From an uncultured Alphaproteobacteria bacterium (GTDB taxonomy: Bacteria > Pseudomonadota > Alphaproteobacteria > Caulobacterales > Caulobacteraceae), in the NCBI GenBank assembly GCA_903822175.1, contig CAIJOB010000042.1, positions 62,001 through 126,000 of the forward strand: a stretch of DNA of 64,000 nucleotides. Reading direction: 5' to 3'. Position numbers and translations under genes: made by a program. The notes under the pieces are model-generated. The model searched no databases and was not told where the DNA came from. It saw nothing but the letters and a program-made list of their open reading frames with translations. This document shows, piece by piece, positions 1 through 7,977 of the stretch. Position 1 is the first letter of the stretch. Every line of letters starts with the position of its first letter.

Positions 1-37
1 CCCCGCTTGGGTTCGTCTGTCCGGTTCAGCCCTTAGG

Positions 38-63
38 GCGAAACCGGAGAAAGGCGGTTTCGC
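38..63 (-). terminator. Possible terminator hairpin after rpmA
   Basis: A 9-bp perfect inverted repeat (GCGAAACCG, 8-base loop, CGGTTTCGC) lies directly after the rpmA stop codon. No T-run follows on the minus strand, so an intrinsic terminator is only a guess; it may instead protect the 3' end of the transcript. Confidence 0.4.
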
Positions 64-336
64 TTATTCGGCGGCGGGCGCCGCTGCCATGACCACATTC
101 ACGTAGGTGCGGTCATTGCGCTTGGTGATGAACTTCACGGCGCCGGTGGCGGTCGCGAAGAGGGTATGGTCGCGACCAAGACCCACGTTCTCGCCCGGCC
201 AGAACTTGGTGCCGCGTTGACGGACGAGAATGTTGCCGGCGAGCACGTTCTCGCCGCCGAACTTCTTCACACCCAGACGCTGACCGGCCGAATCGCGACC
301 GTTGCGCGAGGAGCCGCCTGATTTCTTGTGAGCCAT
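64..336 (-). CDS. rpmA: 50S ribosomal protein L27
   Basis: This 90-residue protein is bacterial L27, a large-subunit protein whose N-terminus reaches toward the peptidyl-transferase centre. The start [16 protein letters not shown], the block [12 protein letters not shown] and the later [17 protein letters not shown] are typical of the family. Length is normal. There is no N-terminal extension of the Firmicutes type that needs processing. It lies 29 bases after rplU on the same strand, the usual rplU-rpmA operon order. Confidence 0.97.
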   Translation of the reverse strand: MAHKKSGGSSRNGRDSAGQRLGVKKFGGENVLAGNILVRQRGTKFWPGENVGLGRDHTLFATATGAVKFITKRNDRTYVNVVMAAAPAAE

Positions 337-365
337 GGTGCTCTCCTAAATCCTTAGAGCCGGCC

Positions 366-995
366 TTACTTGGCCGACTTGTCCTTCTTCGGAGCCGCGG
401 CGGCCTTCTTCGGCGCAGCAGCCTTCTTTTCAGCAGCCGGAACCGCAGCCTTCTTGGCCGGAGCAGCCTTGGCTTCAACCTCAGCAGCCTTCGGCGCAGC
501 GGCCTTCTTCACCGGCGCGGCCTTGGCGGTCCCGGCGCCCTTGCGGGGCGTCTGGATCTTGGAGGCGGCGTAGGCTTCGGCCTGGGCGGCCGGGCTGATG
601 TAGTCCAGGCCACGGGCGCGGGCATCGAGCTCGCCCTTGGTGGTCAGGTCGACCTTGCCGTCCCACTTGGTGGTCTTGCCGTCGGCGCCGGTGATGCCGA
701 TGACCCGCAGAGCGGTCTCGTGCTGGCGGTGCCCACGGGTGCGGCGATAGCCCTGGCGACGGATCTTCTTGAAGATCTTCACCTTCTCACCCTTGCGGGT
801 TTCGACGAGCGTCGCGGTCACGACCGCGCCGGCCACCATGGGGGCGCCGATGACGACCGCGTCGCCTTCACCCACCATCAGGACTTCACCGAACGAAACG
901 TCCGAGCCGGGCTCGCCCACGAGCTTTTCGACAACCATCAGATCGCCGGGGGAGACCCGGTACTGCTTGCCGCCGGTCTTGATCACCGCGTACAT
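366..995 (-). CDS. rplU: 50S ribosomal protein L21 with long Ala/Lys tail
   Basis: The first 100 or so residues are ordinary L21 (MYAVIKTGGKQYRV, then KIFKKIRRQGYRRTRGHRQ), an early-assembly 23S rRNA binder. After that come about 105 extra residues: a short ordered-looking stretch followed by low-complexity Ala/Lys/Pro repeats of the AAPKKA type. L21 is usually about 103 residues, so this is roughly double length. I place the start at the ATG at 995, which has GAAGG 8 bases upstream, rather than the in-frame GTG at 1016. The tail resembles other basic Ala/Lys extensions and probably contacts RNA, which is inference. Confidence 0.95.
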   Translation of the reverse strand: MYAVIKTGGKQYRVSPGDLMVVEKLVGEPGSDVSFGEVLMVGEGDAVVIGAPMVAGAVVTATLVETRKGEKVKIFKKIRRQGYRRTRGHRQHETALRVIGITGADGKTTKWDGKVDLTTKGELDARARGLDYISPAAQAEAYAASKIQTPRKGAGTAKAAPVKKAAAPKAAEVEAKAAPAKKAAVPAAEKKAAAPKKAAAAPKKDKSAK

Positions 996-1073
996 CGTTC
1001 GCGCCTTCAACTTCACTGCATATGTGCAAAACGGAATACGCCCGCGAGAGACCCGCGAGCGAAGAGCGGCGGA

Positions 1074-1101
1074 CTTATACGGATGGGGAGCGCGGTGTCA
1101 A
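1074..1101 (-). promoter_or_regulatory. Promoter of rplU-rpmA
   Basis: On the minus strand TTGACA (1096-1101) and TATAAG (1074-1079) are separated by 16 bases, a near-consensus housekeeping promoter about 75 bases upstream of rplU. The leader between it and the ATG is GC-rich and could hold regulatory structure, but I cannot identify a known L21 leader motif. Confidence 0.75.
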
Positions 1102-1169
1102 CGCGCGAAGGGGCTCAGAAACGCCCGTCCGGCCGTCATTCTGAAGAGGGCCGGGCGGCAAGGGGCTGG

Positions 1170-1631
1170 ATGGTGGACCAACAGGACCGGTCATTGGGCG
1201 CCTATGCGCCGCTGGCGCTGCGGCTGCTGCTGGGCGCGTTGTTCGTCGCGCATCTCTATTGGAAGCTGGCGGTGCTGCCCGGCGGGCTGGGCGCCTGGTG
1301 GAGCGGCCTGGAGAAAAGCGGCTATCCGGCCTTTGTCCCCGCCTATGTGCTCTCCGCGGAGCTGGTCGGCGCCTTCCTGATCATACCTGGCGTGCTGACG
1401 CGCTACGCCGCGCTCTACGCCATGCCGATGATGGCCGGAGCGGCCCAGTTCTGGCTGGTCCGCAAGGGCTTCTACTTCACCCACGCCGGCGCTGAGGCGC
1501 CCCTGATCTGGCTGGCGCTGCTGGGCCTGCAGGTGATGATGGGGGATGGCCCCCTGGCCCTGGTCGCCTCTCCCGATCCACGACGCATCTTCGGCATCAC
1601 TGGGCGCTCGCCTCAGTCCTCGCCCTCGTAG
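1170..1631 (+). CDS. DoxX-family membrane protein
   Basis: This 153-residue protein has four hydrophobic segments and the DoxX-like pattern (LALRLLLGALFVAHLYWK near the N-terminus, ELVGAFLIIPGVLTRYAAL mid-protein). DoxX relatives are small four-helix inner-membrane proteins, some tied to quinone or thiosulfate chemistry; the substrate here is unknown. I use the ATG at 1170, which begins just before the first membrane segment; a much longer in-frame reading would run through the rplU promoter and coding region and is not credible. Its 3' end overlaps the convergent small gene by 19 bases. Confidence 0.8.
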   Translation: MVDQQDRSLGAYAPLALRLLLGALFVAHLYWKLAVLPGGLGAWWSGLEKSGYPAFVPAYVLSAELVGAFLIIPGVLTRYAALYAMPMMAGAAQFWLVRKGFYFTHAGAEAPLIWLALLGLQVMMGDGPLALVASPDPRRIFGITGRSPQSSPS

Positions 1632-1858
1632 TCCATCGGGATCGGCATGTCGTCGCCGACAAACCCCTGAGCCAGGGGCGCGCCGCTCAGCTTCAAGGCT
1701 TCGGCCGCCGTGTACTCGGCGTTGGCCTCGTCGGTTTCGTCGGTCGGCTGGGCCATCCGCATCATGGCGGCGGCGAAGTCGTCCTCGTGTTCATCGACGA
1801 TCAGCGGGCGGGCCGGATGCAGGACGATCGGCGCCGGCGGCTTGGTGTCATCACTCAT
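1613..1858 (-). CDS. Small acidic hypothetical protein
   Basis: This 81-residue acidic protein (MSDDTKPPAPIVLHPARP at the start, DMPIPMDYEGED at the end) is not recognised. It has no signal peptide or membrane segment and looks partly disordered. It overlaps the end of the DoxX gene tail to tail by 19 bases. Codon use looks normal for the window, which supports a real gene, but evidence is limited to coding appearance. Confidence 0.6.
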   Translation of the reverse strand: MSDDTKPPAPIVLHPARPLIVDEHEDDFAAAMMRMAQPTDETDEANAEYTAAEALKLSGAPLAQGFVGDDMPIPMDYEGED

Positions 1859-1918
1859 GGGCTTAGCTCTCGGTGCGTCGCGGCTTTCCGAAAACTAACC
1901 CCGTTTCGAGGCCTGGGC

Positions 1919-2221
1919 CTAGCCCAGGGCGCCAACCGTGACCGCAGCGGCCATCAGCGGCTTTGCGCGCAGGGGCGCGGGCGCCGCCTTGTCGTCCAGC
2001 AGGCCCGCGAAGAAATAGCTGACGTCGACCTCCAGCGCGAAGGCCAGGCGCCAGAGCGTCGCCACCGGCATCCGGCACTTGGCCGCCTCGTACTTCTGGA
2101 TCTGCTGGAAGGTCACCCCGCAGATGGTCGCCAGGTCCTGTTGCGACAGGTCCAGCAGTCTGCGGCGCGTCCGAAGCCGGCGGCCAACCATCGCATCTAC
2201 GTCGTCACGCATCTCACTCAC
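1919..2221 (-). CDS. XRE-family transcriptional regulator
   Basis: The 100-residue protein carries one Cro/C1-type helix-turn-helix at about residues 13-68: GRRLRTRRRLLDLSQQDLA, GVTFQQIQKYEAAKCRMPVATLWRLA, then a short C-terminal tail. The QQIQKYE recognition-helix pattern is common in alphaproteobacterial XRE regulators of this size. It lies downstream of the AraC gene on the same strand with its own gap of 120 bases, which holds a candidate operator (2244-2267). Targets are unknown; autoregulation is likely by analogy. Confidence 0.88.
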   Translation of the reverse strand: MSEMRDDVDAMVGRRLRTRRRLLDLSQQDLATICGVTFQQIQKYEAAKCRMPVATLWRLAFALEVDVSYFFAGLLDDKAAPAPLRAKPLMAAAVTVGALG

Positions 2222-2243
2222 CCACCCATCGAACGAATCTAAA

Positions 2244-2267
2244 CAACGCAGTCACTGAACCGCGTTG
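2244..2267. promoter_or_regulatory. Candidate operator upstream of the XRE gene
   Basis: An inverted repeat CAACGC-N12-GCGTTG ends 23 bases from the start codon of the XRE regulator. Position and symmetry suit an autoregulatory site for a dimeric repressor. There is only one copy in view, so assignment is tentative. Confidence 0.35.
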
Positions 2268-2341
2268 TCGCCGCGTCCGATTGTAATTTCGCGACAGCCG
2301 GTCCCCGATGTTTTTTTGGGTGAAGGGGCGGGTGAAAGAAC

Positions 2342-3259
2342 TTAGCCGGCGCTCTTCGACGGCGGTTGCAGCACCTGCACGGGCGAGCCCAGCAGGGCCT
2401 TTCGGCGGTTCCAGGCCTCGGCCATGAACGGCTGCTCGCGGGCCAGATAGGCCCCGGGCGTGGCGCCCATGTAGTAGTTGAACTCGTGGATGAAGTGGGC
2501 CTGGTCGGCGAACTGGGCGTCCAGCATCTCGGTCCAGGTGCCGTCCGGCTTCTCGCGCATGGCGGCCAGCGTCCGCAGGATCCGCTGGCGGCGCAGCAAC
2601 CTCTTGGGGGAAAGCCCGAAGTACTTCAGCGAGAACCGCTCCAGCGTCCGCGCCGACAAGCCCACCCGGTCGGCCCAGTCGGCGACCATCTGCACCTGCG
2701 GGTCCTGCAAGGCGGCATGGGCGGCGCCCACCGCGGCGGCTTCGGGCCGGTCCACAATGATCGACAGCAGCACCTCGTCCAGCACCGCATAGAGCGCCGC
2801 GTCCCCGCCGCCTGAGCGGTAGGCGGCCCTCAGCCTGGCGTAGAGATCGTCCGCCACCGCCGGCCCCAGCACGTCGGAGAGGGGCAGCAGCAGATTGGTC
2901 GTCGCGTCGGCCGACAGCGTGGTGAACCGGGGCCACCCCTGCGGCATCAGCCCCACGCCCACCATCACACCCGCCGATCCGCCGGCCCACAGCGCCCGCT
3001 CCAGCGCCCCGCTCATCCCCAGCGTCGGCACCGGCTGGTCCGCCTCGCCCGGGAAGTGGGCGTTCCACTCGCCTTCAAGAATGATCCGGAAGTTTGGCCA
3101 ATCCGGGAAGATCTGGTCCCAGACCGTGCCCGGCCCCGTCACCTTGACCAGATAATAGGTGGTGATCGCGCCCCGCAGCGCCTGCGCCGGCAGGTGATAG
3201 GTCACCGACGCGGTGGTGGCGCCGGCATCCTCGTCATTGCGGTCCAGCTTGGTGGCCAT
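2342..3259 (-). CDS. AraC-family transcriptional regulator
   Basis: This 305-residue protein has an N-terminal sensing region (about 15-180) with no recognised ligand motif and a C-terminal AraC/XylS DNA-binding region: first helix-turn-helix near 190-212 (MVADWADRVGLSARTLERFS), then FGLSPKRLLRRQRILRTLA and a second helix-turn-helix around 248-275 with the HFIHEFNYYMGATPGAYL signature. It follows the two desaturase genes by 54 bases on the same strand, so it may be the last gene of that operon and regulate it. The ligand could be lipid-like, as in some AraC regulators of fatty-acid genes; that is inference. Confidence 0.9.
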   Translation of the reverse strand: MATKLDRNDEDAGATTASVTYHLPAQALRGAITTYYLVKVTGPGTVWDQIFPDWPNFRIILEGEWNAHFPGEADQPVPTLGMSGALERALWAGGSAGVMVGVGLMPQGWPRFTTLSADATTNLLLPLSDVLGPAVADDLYARLRAAYRSGGGDAALYAVLDEVLLSIIVDRPEAAAVGAAHAALQDPQVQMVADWADRVGLSARTLERFSLKYFGLSPKRLLRRQRILRTLAAMREKPDGTWTEMLDAQFADQAHFIHEFNYYMGATPGAYLAREQPFMAEAWNRRKALLGSPVQVLQPPSKSAG

Positions 3260-3313
3260 CCGCGCATAATGCCCGCAAGAACGGCAAGTTCGCTACCCTG
3301 GCGAGAAATTCGC

Positions 3314-4252
3314 TTAACGTGCGATGTTTTTCAGGGGCCGCGCGGTGGGCACTCTGGCCGCCGACCGGTCCGCAAAACCCAGGAAATGCGCCAGCTTCAG
3401 CGTCCGGACCCCGGCGGCCGCCTGCGCCTCGCGGGTCTCTTCGCGGAGCGCCGCCATCTTCGTCCAGTGGGCCTTGGGCCGGTGGTGATGCTCGGCGTGG
3501 AAGCCGTTGTTGAGGAACGCCCAGTTGTACAGCGGCTCATAGGTCGAGACGCCGGTGGCGATCGGCTGGTCGGGGTCGGCGCCGGCGTGCTCGTACCAGG
3601 CGATCAGGAACGAGAGGCAGTGACCCAGGTAGTAGAAGGGCGCGAGCAGCAGCACGAACTGCCAGTTCAGCACCAGCAGCACCAGATAAACGCCCACGAT
3701 CGCCCAGAACTCCTGCAGCGCCTGGGTCGCCTCCTTCGGCCGCTTGGCGCGGATCTTGGCCGCCACCGTGAACGGCCCGTCGTCGCGCCAGAACTGGCGG
3801 AACACGTAGGAGACCGGCGGCTCGACCTTGCCGTCGGCGCCATACTGATAGAGCGAGATCGGGTCGATCGTCGTCCCGTCCGCGCCGATCCGGTCGGAGT
3901 TGCCGGCGTGGTGCCGCATGTGGACATAGCCGTACATGGTCTGGGGCGTGCCAAGCTCCAGCGTCAGGATCAGGCTGGTCAGCCGGTTCAGCGGCTCCCA
4001 GGCGAAGAACGGGTTGTGGATGAAGTTGTGGCTGACCGAGTCCAGGCTCCAGCCGATGGCGACACCATAGGCCACGGCGCCGGCCACCCGCTCCGGCCAG
4101 CTCATCTGCGTCCAGAAGTACAGGAACGCCAGCAACAGCCCCAGGTGGACGAACACCAGCGCCGCCGGAACCGCGTCCCAGGCGGAATAGCGGAACAGGA
4201 GCGCATGCGCCTTGGGCCTGGCGCGGCGGGCCGGGGCGACCGCTTCGGTCAT
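3314..4252 (-). CDS. Membrane fatty-acid-desaturase-family protein (copy 2)
   Basis: This 312-residue membrane diiron enzyme of the FA_desaturase family has three histidine boxes: H75-x3-H79 (HNFIH), H111-x2-HH115 (HMRHH) and H252-x2-HH256 (HAEHH). Such enzymes desaturate or hydroxylate acyl chains, carotenoids or similar lipids using O2. It is clearly paralogous to the gene just upstream, sharing DGTTIDP-like, RPKEA and HxEHHxRPKxHWTKM blocks. The start at 4252 overlaps the stop of the upstream copy by 4 bases (ATGA), showing translational coupling. The substrate cannot be read from sequence. Confidence 0.87.
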   Translation of the reverse strand: MTEAVAPARRARPKAHALLFRYSAWDAVPAALVFVHLGLLLAFLYFWTQMSWPERVAGAVAYGVAIGWSLDSVSHNFIHNPFFAWEPLNRLTSLILTLELGTPQTMYGYVHMRHHAGNSDRIGADGTTIDPISLYQYGADGKVEPPVSYVFRQFWRDDGPFTVAAKIRAKRPKEATQALQEFWAIVGVYLVLLVLNWQFVLLLAPFYYLGHCLSFLIAWYEHAGADPDQPIATGVSTYEPLYNWAFLNNGFHAEHHHRPKAHWTKMAALREETREAQAAAGVRTLKLAHFLGFADRSAARVPTARPLKNIAR

Positions 4253-5169
4253 CTGGCGGCCTTCGGGCGCCGGGCGGTCGGCACGCGCCAGGTCCTGGCG
4301 TCGAGGAAGCCCAGGAAATGGGCGCGGGCGATGACCGTCACGCCCTCCCTGGCCTGTTCCTCGGAGATCTGGCGGTGCAGGGCGACCATCTTTGTCCAGT
4401 GAACCTTCGGCCGATAGTGATGCTCGGCGTGATAGCCGTTGTAGAGGAAAACCCAGTTGTAGAGGCGCCCATAGGTCGAAACGCCCCAGGCGATCGGCTT
4501 GTCCGGGTTGCCGCCCAGGTGCTCGTAGTAGCCGTTCAGGTTCGACACGCACTGGCCCAGATAGCTGGCCACCACCATCGCCGGGACGAAGACCCAGCGC
4601 CCGGTGAAAACGCCGATCGCCAGCAGCACGCCATAGAGCCCGATCACCGCCCAGAACTCAAAGCGCGCCTGAGCCGCCTCCTTGGGCCGCTTCTCGCCGA
4701 TCTTGCGGGCGATCTCGAAGGGGGCGTCGCCGCGGAAGAACTCCAGGAACACGTAGCTCAGCATCGGCTCAGCCTTCCCGTCGGCGCCATGCTGATAGAT
4801 CGACAGCGGGTCGATGGTGACGCCATTCTCGTTCGGCAGGTCGCCGTTGCCCGCGTGATGCTTCAGGTGGACGTAGCGGTACATGGTCTGCGGCGAGAGC
4901 AGCGCCAGGCTGATCGTCAGGCTCATCGCCCGGTTCAGGGCGTCCGACTTGAAGAACGGGTTGTGGATGAAGTTGTGGGCGATGGAATTGAGGTTCCAGC
5001 CGACGCTGAAGGCGTAGAGCGCCACCCAGCCGATCCGCGCCGGCCACGACAGCCCGGGCCACGCGGCGAACAGGGTGAGCGCCAGGGCCAGTTGCGCGAA
5101 GCCCAGCAGCACGGGCACAGCGTCCCAGGCGCTGACCTTGAAGAGCGGGCGGGTCGGTCGTGTCGGCAT
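4249..5169 (-). CDS. Membrane fatty-acid-desaturase-family protein (copy 1)
   Basis: The 306-residue paralogue of the following gene keeps the same three histidine boxes: H65-x3-H69, H101-x2-HH105 and H247-x2-HH251, between four or so hydrophobic segments. The two copies align along their whole length, so this is a tandem duplication whose members have diverged. It follows two SMR-like membrane genes by 67 bases on the same strand. The cluster suggests a lipid that is modified in or at the membrane and moved by the SMR-like pair. Substrate and order of action are unknown. Confidence 0.87.
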   Translation of the reverse strand: MPTRPTRPLFKVSAWDAVPVLLGFAQLALALTLFAAWPGLSWPARIGWVALYAFSVGWNLNSIAHNFIHNPFFKSDALNRAMSLTISLALLSPQTMYRYVHLKHHAGNGDLPNENGVTIDPLSIYQHGADGKAEPMLSYVFLEFFRGDAPFEIARKIGEKRPKEAAQARFEFWAVIGLYGVLLAIGVFTGRWVFVPAMVVASYLGQCVSNLNGYYEHLGGNPDKPIAWGVSTYGRLYNWVFLYNGYHAEHHYRPKVHWTKMVALHRQISEEQAREGVTVIARAHFLGFLDARTWRVPTARRPKAAR

Positions 5170-5236
5170 CGTCTTCGAAGAAAGCTTGGTCCTCGAAAGA
5201 CGTCATAGCGCCTGTTTCACCACAGGCTAGTGCGGC

Positions 5237-5689
5237 CTAGTGCGGCGGTTTTTCCGCCGGGTCGCCCAGTCTGCGGTCGCCAGGTCTGTGCTCATCAGGG
5301 CCATTGTCCGAGGCCAGGACCGCGACGCCGACCGCGATCACCACCACGCCCACGATCCGGGTGGCGTTCAGCCGCTCGTGGAACAGGATCACCGCCGCGA
5401 CCAGGGTGCTCACATAGATGATCGCGGTCATCGGGAAGGCGCGGCCGAGGTCGACGTCCTTCAGGATGGTCATCCAGACCAGGAAGCCCGCGAAATAGAG
5501 CGCAAAGCCCACCAGCACGACCGGCGTCGACAGCGCCTGGGTCACGAGATGCAGCAGGCCCGAACTGTCGTCCAGCGTCGCGCCAGCGTATTTGAACGCC
5601 ACCTGGGTCGCGGTCTCCACCACGATGAACAGGATCCAGCCGCCGATGGCGGCAGCGAGAGCACGGCTCTTGAGGGGCGCGTCAGCCAA
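5237..5689 (-). CDS. SMR/EamA-like small membrane transporter subunit
   Basis: This 150-residue protein has four hydrophobic helices in the arrangement of small multidrug-resistance-type or half-EamA proteins (WILFIVVETATQVAFKYAG first helix; SMR-like AIIYVSTLVAAVILFHERLN later). The last 25 or so residues are polar. It overlaps the upstream partner gene by 8 bases. Paired, unequal SMR-like proteins usually work as heterodimers; ArnE/ArnF, which flips a lipid-linked aminoarabinose, is the best-known pair. A flippase role is inference from that pairing and from the desaturase neighbours. Confidence 0.75.
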   Translation of the reverse strand: MADAPLKSRALAAAIGGWILFIVVETATQVAFKYAGATLDDSSGLLHLVTQALSTPVVLVGFALYFAGFLVWMTILKDVDLGRAFPMTAIIYVSTLVAAVILFHERLNATRIVGVVVIAVGVAVLASDNGPDEHRPGDRRLGDPAEKPPH

Positions 5690-6047
5690 GGCTCGCCCCC
5701 ACGAGGCCCGCGCCCAGGGTCACCAGGCCTGCCCCCAGCCAGCGCCGCGCGCGGGGCCGCTCGCCCAGGAACAGCCGCCCGGTCAGCACCGCGCCCACAT
5801 AGGAGAGCGCCGCCATCGGGCCGACGATGGAGAGCGGCGCGTGGCCCAGCACATACATCCAGCTCACCGCCTCGACGCAGTAGCCGGCGAAACCTCCGAG
5901 CACCCAGGGGCTGGTCGCCACCCCGCGCCAGAAGGCCGGCCCCGAGACGCCGTCCTCCATCCGGTCGAGGCCCAGCTTGAAAGCCGTCTGGCCGAAGACG
6001 TCGAGCACCACGGTGAGCGCGAACAGCAACCAGTTCAGCCCGCTCAT
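5682..6047 (-). CDS. SMR/EamA-like small membrane transporter subunit
   Basis: This 121-residue, four-helix protein is the first gene of the leftward lipid-type cluster. It has the SMR-like opening LFALTVVLDVFGQTAFKLG and a mid-protein PLSIVGPMAALSYVGAVLTG. It overlaps the next gene by 8 bases, so the two are almost certainly translated together and probably form a heterodimer. Length matches ArnE/ArnF or EmrE-type subunits. No drug-binding Glu in the usual EmrE position could be assigned with confidence, so a simple drug-efflux label is not justified. Confidence 0.75.
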   Translation of the reverse strand: MSGLNWLLFALTVVLDVFGQTAFKLGLDRMEDGVSGPAFWRGVATSPWVLGGFAGYCVEAVSWMYVLGHAPLSIVGPMAALSYVGAVLTGRLFLGERPRARRWLGAGLVTLGAGLVGASLG

Positions 6048-6227
6048 CGACCGCCTTTCGCTTTAGGGAGCGCGCCGGGTGCGGCACGAACGCTGGCGGG
6101 ACCATGGGCCGCCCCGGCCTGATTTGGCCAGGGCCGCGCCCCAAAGCCGCGCACAAGACCCAACCCCCGCGGTTACTCGGATAACGCCATATTTTGAAAT
6201 TTCACGCCAAGCGCTACCATTGGCTGC

Positions 6228-6554
6228 ATGGCGAATCAGGCGCAACGCGTTGCGAACGAGCCTCCAGCCCCCGCGTGGCGGCTGACCGAAGGCTTGAACG
6301 AAAAGCTGACCGACCTCACCGGCCGCGGCTTCGAGGTCCTGTGGATCGAGGCCTCAGTCGAGGACCTGACCCGTCTGGTCCTGGAGGGCGGCGAGACCGC
6401 CATCCGCCTCGATCCCGACCCCAGCCTCGACCGCGCCTGGTTCGGCGAGGTGGAGATCCGCCACACCACGACCCGCCAGATGACCTGGATTTTCCTCAGG
6501 GGCGAAGTGGCCGGCGGCGAGGTCAGCGCCCACATCGTCGGCCCCCCAGATTGA
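6228..6554 (+). CDS. Hypothetical protein
   Basis: This 108-residue soluble protein is unrecognised. It has no signal peptide; a central region (LTDLTGRGFEVLWIEASVEDLTRLVLEGGETAIRL, given here as overlapping fragments in reading order) looks like an alternating alpha/beta fold. It is divergent from the SMR/desaturase run across a 180-base gap that must hold both promoters, and is followed by 126 non-coding bases. Function cannot be assigned. Confidence 0.65.
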   Translation: MANQAQRVANEPPAPAWRLTEGLNEKLTDLTGRGFEVLWIEASVEDLTRLVLEGGETAIRLDPDPSLDRAWFGEVEIRHTTTRQMTWIFLRGEVAGGEVSAHIVGPPD

Positions 6555-6680
6555 GCCCCCGATTGCGCCGGGCGAAATAGCTCCGGTCGCGGGCCGTTTT
6601 AACGGTCCTTTCGGGTTTGCATGGGATGCATGGACCACTCAGGGCCGCAGAAGCGGTTCGTCTAGTGCGGAAAATCGCAA

Positions 6681-7802
6681 GTGGCGGGCTCCAACGAGCG
6701 CATCTACCGAAGCCTTCGCGGCCTCGAAAAGACGGCCTCGACCAGCCGTGTGCTGAACCTGGCCGCGCTCGCCGTGCGCAACGCCGGCAATCCCGAACAC
6801 AGCGCCCAGCCCCTGTTCAAGAGCCCCGTGCTCAACGGCTCGGTGGTGCTCAAGCACCGCCTGCGGGTCGATGAGGCCGAGCTCTTCGAAGGTCTCACCC
6901 GCACCGCCACCAAGATCATCGTACCTTTCGACAAGTCGGAGCTGTCGCTGGGCGGGCGCACGGTGTTCGTCGGCGAAAAGGGCTGGATGCCGATCCTTGA
7001 GGAACTGCGCGGCGGCGCCGACGACATGATCCGCGACGTCGAGATCCTGGAGGCGATCGCCGAACTGCCCAGCCTCGACCCCTTCCTGCTGCGCGAGCAC
7101 ATGAAGCGCCGCGGCCACGAGATCAGCCCCAGCCACTTCGACATCTCGCCCGGCGACGCCGACAAGATGCAGCGTTTCGTGGGCGGCGAAATCGCCCGCC
7201 TGATCGAGCTGGCCTATGGCGGCGCGGGCTCCGGCGGCGCCACCGGGCGCCTCGTCGAGGCGCTGCTGTCCTCCAAGACCGATGAACGCCTGGAACCCCT
7301 GCGGCTCACCCTGCAGCTCGAGGGCGAGAGCTACCGCGAGGGCATCTTCGCCTGGAAGGGCTTCCTCTATTACAAGTGGGTGCTGAACAGCCTCTGGCCG
7401 AAGCTCAAGGAAGTGCTGATCGAGGTCATGAAGCTGCGGGTCCTGGGCCCGCGCGACCGCGACCTGATGGTGCTGATCGACGAGATGAAGCTGCGCCTGC
7501 GCGCCGCCATGGAAGGCCAGGTCAAGGCCGTCATGGGCTATCTGAAGACCTATGACGCGGTGTTCGCGCAACTGACCCAGGGCAATGCCGCGGCGTTCCG
7601 CGACTTCCTGCTGGCCTCGCCTGAGATGTTCATGTCGCTGGGTGAAGGCGCCGGCACGCTCAGCCACGTCGCCACCTTCTGGCGCTACCGCTTCCCGCAG
7701 GGCAAGCCCCTGATGGCCTCGCAGGGCGAGATCCTCGAACTCCTGCAAGACTTCGAGTCCGGCCTGGGCGCCGAACCCCACCCCATGAGCTACGCGGCCT
7801 AA
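6681..7802 (+). CDS. Conserved-looking hypothetical protein, 373 aa
   Basis: I do not recognise this soluble 373-residue protein. It starts at a GTG, has no signal peptide or clear membrane span, and appears mostly helical: an N-terminal part with VLNLAALAVRNAGN, a middle with charged helices, and a Trp-rich stretch FAWKGFLYYKWVLNSLWPKL around residues 222-242. Length and coding bias mark it as a real gene. It is followed by an intergenic palindromic element whose final hairpin runs into TTTTT and could end its transcript. The next gene is a DUF2252 protein on the same strand. Confidence 0.72.
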   Translation: MAGSNERIYRSLRGLEKTASTSRVLNLAALAVRNAGNPEHSAQPLFKSPVLNGSVVLKHRLRVDEAELFEGLTRTATKIIVPFDKSELSLGGRTVFVGEKGWMPILEELRGGADDMIRDVEILEAIAELPSLDPFLLREHMKRRGHEISPSHFDISPGDADKMQRFVGGEIARLIELAYGGAGSGGATGRLVEALLSSKTDERLEPLRLTLQLEGESYREGIFAWKGFLYYKWVLNSLWPKLKEVLIEVMKLRVLGPRDRDLMVLIDEMKLRLRAAMEGQVKAVMGYLKTYDAVFAQLTQGNAAAFRDFLLASPEMFMSLGEGAGTLSHVATFWRYRFPQGKPLMASQGEILELLQDFESGLGAEPHPMSYAA

Positions 7803-7812
7803 CGCTTCAAAA

Positions 7813-7930
7813 CCTCCCCCGCGCGCGGGGGAGGGGACCACGAAGTGGTGGAGGGGGCGCTGCGACCGCACTGCCCATCCCAACGCCCCCTCCGACCCTT
7901 CGGGCCACCTCCCCCGAAGATCGGGGGAGG
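7813..7930. repeat. Intergenic palindromic element, family A, copy 1
   Basis: The 118-base element is bounded by two hairpins, CCTCCCCC...GGGGGAGG at each end, with inner inverted pieces (ACCACGAAGTGGT, and AGGGGGCG opposite CGCCCCCT). The same modular plan recurs at 53062-53164. It fills the gap between the 373-aa gene and the DUF2252 gene. The right hairpin is followed by TTTTT on the plus strand, so it may double as a terminator. Confidence 0.75.
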
Positions 7931-7977
7931 TTTTTCGATCCCTCGGAACCATCCGCCTGCACCAGGCTTCTGCAATC

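Noticed and set aside
5682-6047. Calling the SMR-like pair multidrug efflux
   Set aside because: The pairing, sequence and desaturase neighbours fit a lipid-type flippase at least as well, and the key EmrE glutamate could not be assigned.
7813-7930. CRISPR array
   Set aside because: The repeats are a few palindromic hairpins without regular spacers, and no cas gene is in the window.
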